Part shown: piece after piece, positions 58,251 through 64,000 of the stretch
Numbering within the stretch: the stretch's first letter is position 1
Layout: every line of letters starts with the position of its first letter
Source: Murimonas intestini
GTDB lineage: Bacteria > Bacillota > Clostridia > Lachnospirales > Lachnospiraceae
Assembly (NCBI GenBank): GCA_003148945.1
Contig: QGGY01000003.1
Location: 186,001 to 250,000, forward strand
Length of the DNA: 64,000 bases
Direction of reading: 5' to 3'
Notes under the pieces: model-generated
The model's input: only the letters and a program-made list of their open reading frames with translations
Database searches by the model: none
What the model was told of the DNA's origin: nothing
Translations under genes and position numbers: made by a program

Positions 58251-58808
58251 ATGATATCAGCAGGTGATTTTAGGAATGGCATTACACTGGAAATAGAAGG
58301 CAATGTTGTTCAGATTATTGAATTCCAGCATGTAAAACCAGGTAAAGGCGCTGCATTCGTTCGTACAAAGTTAAAAAATATAATCAACGGTGGTGTGGTT
58401 GAAAAAACATTCCGTCCTACAGAAAAATTCCCGCAGGCACGTATCGACCGCGTGGACATGCAGTATCTGTACAGCGACGGAGATTTATACCATTTTATGA
58501 ATGTAGAGAATTATGAGCAGATCGCGCTTAATGAGGAAGCTATCGGGGATTCTTTAAAATTCGTAAAAGAAAACGAGATGGTCAAGATCTGTTCCTATAA
58601 CGGAAACGTATTTGCCATTGAAGCACCATTATTTGTTGAACTGGAGATCACAGATACAGAACCGGGATTCAAGGGAGATACAGCCCAGGGAGCAACAAAA
58701 CCGGCTGTAGTGGAGACAGGCGCAAGTGTTAATGTGCCGCTGTTCGTAGAGCAGGGTGACAAGATCAAGATCGACACACGTACAGGGGAATATCTCTCCA
58801 GAGTATAA
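58251..58808 (+). CDS. efp: Translation elongation factor P
   Basis: 185 residues, the standard length. [44 protein letters not shown] is domain I, with the modifiable Lys in KPGKGAAF, followed by two OB-fold domains ending GEYLSRV. EF-P relieves ribosome stalling at proline runs. AAGGAGG lies before the ATG, and a terminator follows. Confidence 0.97.
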   Translation: MISAGDFRNGITLEIEGNVVQIIEFQHVKPGKGAAFVRTKLKNIINGGVVEKTFRPTEKFPQARIDRVDMQYLYSDGDLYHFMNVENYEQIALNEEAIGDSLKFVKENEMVKICSYNGNVFAIEAPLFVELEITDTEPGFKGDTAQGATKPAVVETGASVNVPLFVEQGDKIKIDTRTGEYLSRV

Positions 58809-58841
58809 GTTTATCCCGAGCAGATATGCGATAGGATTTCA

Positions 58842-58875
58842 GCTGTCTTTGCCGTTTGGCGAAGGCAGCTTTTTA
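58842..58875 (+). terminator. Intrinsic terminator after efp
   Basis: AGCTGTCTTTGCC pairs with GGCGAAGGCAGCT (with a few wobbles), followed by TTTT. Confidence 0.85.
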
Positions 58876-58887
58876 AAGCTTAAAAAT

Positions 58888-58946
58888 ATATCACATTTTG
58901 CTGTCACTTAAAAACTACTTGCAATAAGTTACTGCATGTGATATAG
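58888..58946. promoter_or_regulatory. Perfect inverted repeat around the DUF5688 gene promoter
   Basis: TATATCACAT (58888-58897) and ATGTGATATA (58937-58946) are exact complements, 39 bases apart. The right arm overlaps the -10 box. The TGTGA/TCACA core resembles CRP/FNR-family half-sites. A small GTGCG-TT-CGCAC hairpin follows downstream. Confidence 0.4.
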
Positions 58947-58948
58947 TT
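58920..58948 (+). promoter_or_regulatory. Predicted promoter of the DUF5688 gene
   Basis: TTGCAA and TATAGT are exactly 17 bases apart, about 95 bases before the start codon. Confidence 0.55.
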
Positions 58949-59043
58949 TACAACATAGAAAGTCTTTATGTTCTATATATCTTATCTTGTGCGTTCGCAC
59001 GGCATTCCAATTAATTAAAATTAAAAAAAGGAAGGATGGTTGA

Positions 59044-59946
59044 ATGAATTACGAGGATTTTATCTGCTATGTTCAGAGAGAGGTACAGACAAAAATGGGG
59101 GAGGGGGTGCGTGTTGAGCTGCACCGGGTGATGAAGAACAATTCTGTACAGCTGGACGGGCTGTCTCTTGTGGAGCTGCCTCACAGCATTTCCCCTACGA
59201 TCTACCTGAATGATTATTATGAAGAATATCAAAAGGGAAGGACGATACCTGAGATCGTGCAGGACATTGCAGATGTCTATCAGGAGACGCGGGTGGAGAT
59301 GGCAGTGGATACAGATTTTTATTCTGACTTTGAGAAGGTCAGGGATTTTGTGGCTTTTAAGCTCATTAATTACAGGCGCAACAGGGAGCTGTTAAAGAAG
59401 GTGCCGTTTGTGCCGTGTATGGATCTGGCAATTGTATTCTATTATATCTTCAGGGATGAAAATGTGGGTAAGGGGACAATACTGATACATAACAGCCATC
59501 TGAATATGTGGGGGATCACACCGCAGAACCTGTACGATACCGCCAGGCAGAATACATTAAAGCTGCTCCCCTATGAATTCAGGAGCATGATGGACATTAT
59601 GATGGAGGTTATGGAGGGACCGTCTGTCTCTGAATTCATGCCGGATTCGGAGAAAGAAAATCCTATCCCCATGTATGTCCTTTCAAATTGTGAGCGGAAC
59701 CTGGGGGCTGCCTGCATACTCTATGACAGTGTGCTTTCAGAAGTGGGGGAGCAGTTGGGGAAGGATTTTTATGTGCTGCCCAGTTCTGTCCATGAATGCA
59801 TCATAGTGCCCTGTGATGTGGCGGTCTTAAAGGAAGAGCTCAGGGACATGGTGAGGGAGATAAACGCCACCCAGATTCCGCCTGAGGAGATATTATCAGA
59901 CGAAGTCTATGTGTATGACAGAGAAAATCATCGCTTATCTTTGTGA
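59044..59946 (+). CDS. DUF5688 family protein
   Basis: 300 residues without signal or membrane segments. MNYEDFICYVQREVQTKMG at the N terminus, then a repeated alpha/beta pattern (VPFVPCMDLAIVFYYIF, PMYVLSNCERNLGAACILYDSVLSEVGEQLGKDFYVLPSSVHECIIVPCD). This matches proteins of the DUF5688 family that are common and often multicopy in Lachnospiraceae; their function is not known. GGAAGGA precedes the ATG. Single gene. Confidence 0.7.
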   Translation: MNYEDFICYVQREVQTKMGEGVRVELHRVMKNNSVQLDGLSLVELPHSISPTIYLNDYYEEYQKGRTIPEIVQDIADVYQETRVEMAVDTDFYSDFEKVRDFVAFKLINYRRNRELLKKVPFVPCMDLAIVFYYIFRDENVGKGTILIHNSHLNMWGITPQNLYDTARQNTLKLLPYEFRSMMDIMMEVMEGPSVSEFMPDSEKENPIPMYVLSNCERNLGAACILYDSVLSEVGEQLGKDFYVLPSSVHECIIVPCDVAVLKEELRDMVREINATQIPPEEILSDEVYVYDRENHRLSL

Positions 59947-59982
59947 AAATTAACCGAAAAACAGTCCAAATCTCCGTTTCGC

Positions 59983-60011
59983 TTTACAAGCTGTTTAAAA
60001 TGTGTTATTAT
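59983..60011 (+). promoter_or_regulatory. Predicted promoter of tRNA-Arg
   Basis: TTTACA and TATTAT are exactly 17 bases apart, about 90 bases before the tRNA. Confidence 0.6.
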
Positions 60012-60098
60012 GGCATAGTAATTTTTCAGCCATGGGAGATTATGCAGCAATGATTAGATATGCAAAATCTTGTCCGATGGAATATTACAGTTTAGTTC

Positions 60099-60173
<75 letters not shown>

Positions 60174-60329
60174 TCTGTTATATTTAGGAGGATAATCTGC
60201 CGTCAGTGTGTGGTCCGCACATTCAGGGGCAGGTATGTCGGTAGCCGGTAGTGATCAGCTGAAGGTGTTTTGTCCGGTTCCGCGTTTATTTGTATATCTT
60301 ACGGCGCCAAAAAAACGGAGGTAAGTATA

Positions 60330-61331
60330 GTGGGTAATTTTAGAGAATGGCTTTCAGATAATCTAAGATATATCTTACTCGGCTTAGCAATCATTTTAAT
60401 ACTCGTGGCCGCCATTTTCGCAGTCAAGCTTGTGAACAAGCTGAATAGTGATACCCCGGCAGAGACGCAGAAAGAAACACAGCCGGTGATTGCGGAAACG
60501 AATGCCCAGAGTGAGACAAGCGTACAGGTTCCGGCATTGGAACAGAATGTACCGGCAGTTTTAGAATTGATGCAGCAGTATTATGCAGCAGTGAGCAGTA
60601 AGGATATTGAGTTGCTTAAGACATTTGTAGAAAATCTGGACGAGGAACAACAGCAGGATATCCTGAATGATAATTACATTGAAAGTTACAGCAACATCAC
60701 CACATATTCCAAAAAAGGACTGGCAGACGGAAGTTATGTAGTCTATACGTATTACGATGGAAAGATCACCGGCATTGATACATTGGTACCAAGCCTGACA
60801 GCTTTCTACGTAAAGACGGATGAGAGCGGAAAACTGTATGTAGCGGACAGGAATGCAGATCCGGATGCAGAGGCATTTTTGGAGAAGACAAATGCAGAGC
60901 AGGATGTTGTGACTTTGATTGAAGACGCAAAACAGAAATACGATGCAGCCGAGGCATCTGATCCGGCACTGAAGAAATTTATGGATGATCTCGCTGTCCC
61001 GGAGACACAGAGCGGTGCGAACATTCCTGACAGCAGTGATGCAGGGGTGGAGGTCAATAGAGTAGTTACGGCCAACACGGTATGTAATGTCCGTGAAGAT
61101 TCAACAGAAGATTCTGAGATCATTGGTATGCTGAATACAGGTGATTCAGTGACGAGAGTCAGAACACTTGACAATGGATGGTCAGAAATCCGCTATGAGG
61201 GCGGAAGGACCGGATATGTGATGAGTGATTTCCTGACAGACAGCAAGGACAATGCAAATGGTTCTGGTGACGACGGCAGTTCCGGAGATGGAGCAGATGC
61301 ACCATCAGATGACGGGAATACAGGCGAATAA
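60330..61331 (+). CDS. Membrane-anchored SH3-domain protein
   Basis: 333 residues from a GTG at 60330 with GGAGG at 8-base spacing. An upstream in-frame ATG at 60270 has no ribosome site. One helix at about residues 14-34 (YILLGLAIILILVAAIFAVKLV) anchors it, then a Thr/Glu-rich linker, a domain of about 130 residues shaped like nuclear-transport-factor/DUF4878-type folds, and a bacterial SH3 domain (about 245-300: TVCNVREDSTEDSEIIGMLNTGDSVTRVRTLDNGWSEIRYEG). The tail is Gly/Ser/Asp-rich. It probably binds the cell wall or peptides outside the membrane. The 158 bases after the tRNA show no recognised riboswitch. Confidence 0.78.
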   Translation: MGNFREWLSDNLRYILLGLAIILILVAAIFAVKLVNKLNSDTPAETQKETQPVIAETNAQSETSVQVPALEQNVPAVLELMQQYYAAVSSKDIELLKTFVENLDEEQQQDILNDNYIESYSNITTYSKKGLADGSYVVYTYYDGKITGIDTLVPSLTAFYVKTDESGKLYVADRNADPDAEAFLEKTNAEQDVVTLIEDAKQKYDAAEASDPALKKFMDDLAVPETQSGANIPDSSDAGVEVNRVVTANTVCNVREDSTEDSEIIGMLNTGDSVTRVRTLDNGWSEIRYEGGRTGYVMSDFLTDSKDNANGSGDDGSSGDGADAPSDDGNTGE

Positions 61332-61341
61332 AAAATACAGC

Positions 61342-61382
61342 AGCCTGGATTTGTTCAGAAATGAATAAATCCAGGCTTTTTC
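61342..61382 (+). terminator. Intrinsic terminator after SH3 gene
   Basis: AGCCTGGATTT pairs perfectly with AAATCCAGGCT, followed by TTTT. Confidence 0.9.
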
Positions 61383-61422
61383 CATATCCTAACCAGAGAA
61401 AATATGACAGGAGGAGTAGCTT

Positions 61423-61857
61423 ATGCTGACACACTCAGAGCAAAATATTCTGGAGGATATATGCAGGAACAGTAAAACGGCGATCCTGGACATTCATACC
61501 ATACTGGGAAAGGTATATGATGATGAACTGGCCCTTGACCTGAACAGGCAGGCAGCCAGATATTCCAGGATGCAGGAAAAGGCAGTGGACAGGCTGCTGG
61601 AAAAAGGAGTCATGCCCCAGCCGATCGGAATTCTGGAGAGGACGAAGAGGTGGGCAGCCATACAGGCGGAGACAGCGCTTAATGTGAGCACACCGCATGT
61701 GGCTGACATGATGCTCCGGGCCAATGAGGAAAGAGTGGAGAGAATGCATCACACTGTGGAAGAAAATCCGGTGACAGACAATGCAACCTGTGAATTGGCG
61801 GAGGAATTCCTCGATTTTGAGGAAGAAAATCTTCACATTTTGAAAACGTATTTATAA
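61423..61857 (+). CDS. Uncharacterised all-helical protein, ferritin-like
   Basis: 144 residues, predicted from pattern to be four amphipathic helices. Acidic and His residues are spread as in ferritin-like or DUF2383-like helical bundles (ILDIHTILG, HHTVEENP, EEFLDFEEENLHILK), but no full di-iron motif is clear. Cytoplasmic. It has its own AGGAGG site between two terminator-promoter intervals. I do not assign a function. Confidence 0.55.
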   Translation: MLTHSEQNILEDICRNSKTAILDIHTILGKVYDDELALDLNRQAARYSRMQEKAVDRLLEKGVMPQPIGILERTKRWAAIQAETALNVSTPHVADMMLRANEERVERMHHTVEENPVTDNATCELAEEFLDFEEENLHILKTYL

Positions 61858-61938
61858 GGAATATGCCAAAGCTTAAAAAAACCTGAAATTTTTAGCAGTA
61901 TTAAGAAAAAATTTAAAAAGAGAAGAAAGACTTTGTGG

Positions 61939-61944
61939 TATAAT
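61939..61944 (+). promoter_or_regulatory. Extended -10 promoter of asnB
   Basis: TGGTATAAT is an extended -10 element (TGN followed by TATAAT) about 106 bases before the AsnB start; the -35 region is A-rich and weak. GCCGTACC lies 26 bases after the -10. Confidence 0.55.
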
Positions 61945-62050
61945 TCTTGTATATTGGGACATTGGCCATAGCCGTACCTAAATGAAGGCGGATTTGGCAG
62001 ATGACCAGACAGAGAGAAATATATAAAATAAAAGACAGAGGATGTTTAGA

Positions 62051-63901
62051 ATGTGTGGAATTTGCGGTTTTGTTGGTAAAACACGTGACAGAGAAAATGT
62101 ACTAAGTGACATGATGCAGGCGATCATACACAGAGGACCAGATTCAGACGGTAAATATTGTACAGAGGATGCCTGCCTGGGGTTCCGGCGCCTCAGTATC
62201 ATTGACTTAAATGAAGGTTCGCAGCCGATGTATAATGAAGAGGAAGACAAGGTGCTGGTGTTCAACGGCGAGATATATAATTATCAGAGCCTGCGGAGCG
62301 TTCTTTTGGAAAAGGGCCACAAGTTCCGGAATCATTCAGATTCTGAAGTTTTGCTGCATGGCTATGAAGAGTACAGAGAGAATCTGCTGGATAAACTGCG
62401 CGGCATGTTTGCCTTTGCTATCTGGGATGAGAAGGAGCAGAGGCTCTTTGCCGCCAGGGATCCTTTCGGGATAAAGCCTTTTTATTATGCCCTGATTGAC
62501 GGATGTTTTGTATTTGCTTCCGAGATAAAAAGCATCCTCAAGTTTCCAGGATATAAAAAGGAGCTTAACGAAGAGGCTCTGGAGCAGTATCTCTCTTTTC
62601 AGTACTCAGCCCTACCGGAAACCTTTTTTAAGGGAATATACAAGCTTCTTCCGGGCAGCTATCTGACTTACGAGAACAGGAGACTGGAGATCCATACTTA
62701 TTATGATCCTGTACTGACACCTGACAAGAGTCTGAAGGAAGAGGAACTGATCAGGGCGACGGATGAGATCATGGGGGATTCTATAAAGCATCATATGATC
62801 AGTGATGTGGAAGTAGGCGCCTTTTTATCCAGCGGTGTGGACTCAAGCCTGGTGGCAGCCAGGTGCGGCGCTAAGAAAACTTTCACAGTGGGATTTTTAG
62901 ATGACAGCAGCAAATATAATGAGATACATTTTGCCAAGGAAACGGCTAAAAAACTGAATCTGGAAAACACCAGCAAGGTAGTCTCCAAAGAAGAGTACTG
63001 GGATGCGGTTCCCAAGGTCATGTATTATCTGGACGAGCCTTCAGGTGATGCGGCTGCGGTAGCATTGTACTTTGTAGCCCAGGAAGCAGCTAAACAGGTA
63101 AAGGTAGTGACATCAGGCGAAGGGGCGGACGAGCTGTTCGGCGGATACAATATATATCTGGAGCCTAAGGCTCTGAAATGGATATCATGGGTTCCAAGGC
63201 CGCTGCGCCGGGGAATTGGGAAAGTGGCGGAGAAGCTTCCTGCACATATGAAGGGGCGCAATTACCTGCTCAGAGGAAGTAAAGATGTGGAGGAGCGTTT
63301 TATTGGCAATGCCAATATCTTCTCAGAAAAGGAAAGAAAGAGTATCCTGAAAAATCCGGGCAAAGCAGTCTCGCCAGAAGAACTGCTGCGCAAGAAATAT
63401 AAAAAGATGGAGCGCCAGAGGGATATCAACAAGATGCAGTACATAGACCTTACATGCTGGATGCCGGGTGATATCCTGCAGAAGGCGGACAAGATGAGCA
63501 TGGCGCATTCACTTGAGCTGCGTGTACCGTTTCTGGACAAAGAGGTCTTTGAAGTGGCCAGGAAGATTCCTACAAAGCTTAAGACAAAGCATTATACAAC
63601 AAAGTATATCCTGCGTCAGGCTTCCTGGAAATATCTTCCCAGGGAGACTGCTGATAAGAAAAAACTGGGATTTCCGGTTCCTATCAGAGTATGGCTAAAG
63701 GAAGAAGAGACATATAAGGAAGTAAAAGATACCTTTACGGGGGAAGCTGCGTCTAAATATTTTGAGACAGACAAGCTTGTGGGTCTTCTTGATGCCCACC
63801 GCAGAGGGGAAGCGGATAACAGCCGCAAGATCTGGACCGTATATGCATTCCTTGTATGGTACAGGATCTTTTTTGGCGAAAAGAGTGAGGCAGGGAAATA
63901 A
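62051..63901 (+). CDS. asnB: Asparagine synthetase B, glutamine-hydrolysing
   Basis: 616 residues from the ATG at 62051 (MCGICGFVG), chosen because the catalytic Cys2 must follow the initiator Met; an ATG at 62042 lies too close to its ribosome site. The N-terminal glutaminase domain (MCGICGFVG, RGPDSDG, NGEIYNY) releases ammonia, and the synthetase domain (LSSGVDSSLVAAR, SGEGADELFGGYN, EPSGDAAAVALY) activates aspartate with ATP. Normal length for AsnB. Single gene followed by a strong hairpin. Confidence 0.95.
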   Translation: MCGICGFVGKTRDRENVLSDMMQAIIHRGPDSDGKYCTEDACLGFRRLSIIDLNEGSQPMYNEEEDKVLVFNGEIYNYQSLRSVLLEKGHKFRNHSDSEVLLHGYEEYRENLLDKLRGMFAFAIWDEKEQRLFAARDPFGIKPFYYALIDGCFVFASEIKSILKFPGYKKELNEEALEQYLSFQYSALPETFFKGIYKLLPGSYLTYENRRLEIHTYYDPVLTPDKSLKEEELIRATDEIMGDSIKHHMISDVEVGAFLSSGVDSSLVAARCGAKKTFTVGFLDDSSKYNEIHFAKETAKKLNLENTSKVVSKEEYWDAVPKVMYYLDEPSGDAAAVALYFVAQEAAKQVKVVTSGEGADELFGGYNIYLEPKALKWISWVPRPLRRGIGKVAEKLPAHMKGRNYLLRGSKDVEERFIGNANIFSEKERKSILKNPGKAVSPEELLRKKYKKMERQRDINKMQYIDLTCWMPGDILQKADKMSMAHSLELRVPFLDKEVFEVARKIPTKLKTKHYTTKYILRQASWKYLPRETADKKKLGFPVPIRVWLKEEETYKEVKDTFTGEAASKYFETDKLVGLLDAHRRGEADNSRKIWTVYAFLVWYRIFFGEKSEAGK

Positions 63902-63917
63902 CCGGACTGGTTTATAA

Positions 63918-63959
63918 GATATCAGGGGGCCGTTGCATTTGCAATGGCCCCCTGATATC
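63918..63959 (+). terminator. Terminator hairpin after asnB
   Basis: GATATCAGGGGGCC pairs with GGCCCCCTGATATC, with a further inner stem TTGC/GCAA. The sequence afterwards is CTTATCT, so the U-tract is weak but the stem is very strong. Confidence 0.8.
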
Positions 63960-64000
63960 CTTATCTGTCAGCTGTGAAAGGAGCATCGGCGGGATAACCG

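Noticed and set aside
53857-60031. AGTAATTTTTCAGCC shared exactly by the alaA leader (53857-53871) and the tRNA-Arg leader (60017-60031)
   Set aside because: A 15-base match between two places is expected by chance about once or twice in a window this size, and the sequence is AT-rich.

Overview
The window looks like chromosomal DNA of a gut-type Firmicute, most likely a member of the Lachnospiraceae (Clostridium cluster XIVa, Blautia-like). Support comes from a Gram-positive PolC, the MEP-pathway enzyme IspG, strong GGAGG ribosome sites, an estimated mid-40s percent GC, lipoprotein signals, and clustered families typical of this group (DUF4358/SGNH/MBOAT/DHHW, DUF5688, xxxLxxG-repeat YhgE proteins). 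Genus assignment is inference. I see no prophage, CRISPR array, transposase or rRNA.

Layout. 1-2.0 kb: end of a YgjP-like metallopeptidase and a membrane phospholipase D. 2.1-6.6 kb: SseB protein, then a tight set of HSL-type esterase, condensation-fold acyltransferase with a membrane tail, and PHP phosphoesterase. 6.7-11.6 kb (minus strand): zinc-ribbon membrane protein, flavodoxin, a GntR regulator with two DNA-binding domains, and a PAS-GAF-GGDEF-EAL cyclic-di-GMP protein. 11.8-13.4 kb (minus): an unannotated 37-residue hydrophobic peptide, TtcA-like tRNA thiolase and a TetR repressor. 13.5-17.9 kb: MMPL transporter plus YhgE-like partner, facing the TetR gene across two matching operators. 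17.9-21.9 kb: PfkB kinase, AraC regulator, a methyltetrahydrofolate:corrinoid methyltransferase and a UROD-fold methyltransferase-like protein.

22-33.5 kb: a glycan-use locus with a divergent LacI regulator, sugar-binding protein, two permeases, second LacI regulator, GH38 alpha-mannosidase and GH29 alpha-fucosidase; no ATPase is present, so a shared one elsewhere is expected. A PepV-type dipeptidase follows. 33.5-38.6 kb: a complete five-gene peptide/nickel-type ABC transporter. 38.6-43 kb: an exopolysaccharide O-acetylation set (DUF4358 lipoprotein and SGNH esterase, divergent from MBOAT acyltransferase and DHHW protein). 43-47.7 kb: XRE regulator, deoxyribosyltransferase-like protein, ThyA-FolA-ZIP transporter run, and IlvE. 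48-64 kb: housekeeping genes (IspG-PolC, AlaA-type aminotransferase, patatin, YqeG phosphatase-AroK-aminopeptidase P-EF-P, DUF5688, tRNA-Arg(CCG), SH3 protein, a helical protein, AsnB).

The most unusual signal is a 132-bp non-coding repeat present in two full copies (43579-43710 and 47667-47798) and one remnant (443-469). Each full copy folds into consecutive hairpins, differences between copies include paired compensatory changes, and copy 1 is bracketed by an 8-bp direct repeat. This fits a small non-autonomous mobile element or structured RNA that inserts just after stop codons. Other points of interest are the 37-residue peptide gene, the esterase-acyltransferase-PHP set, the methyltransferase pair lacking a corrinoid protein, and the two-headed GntR protein.
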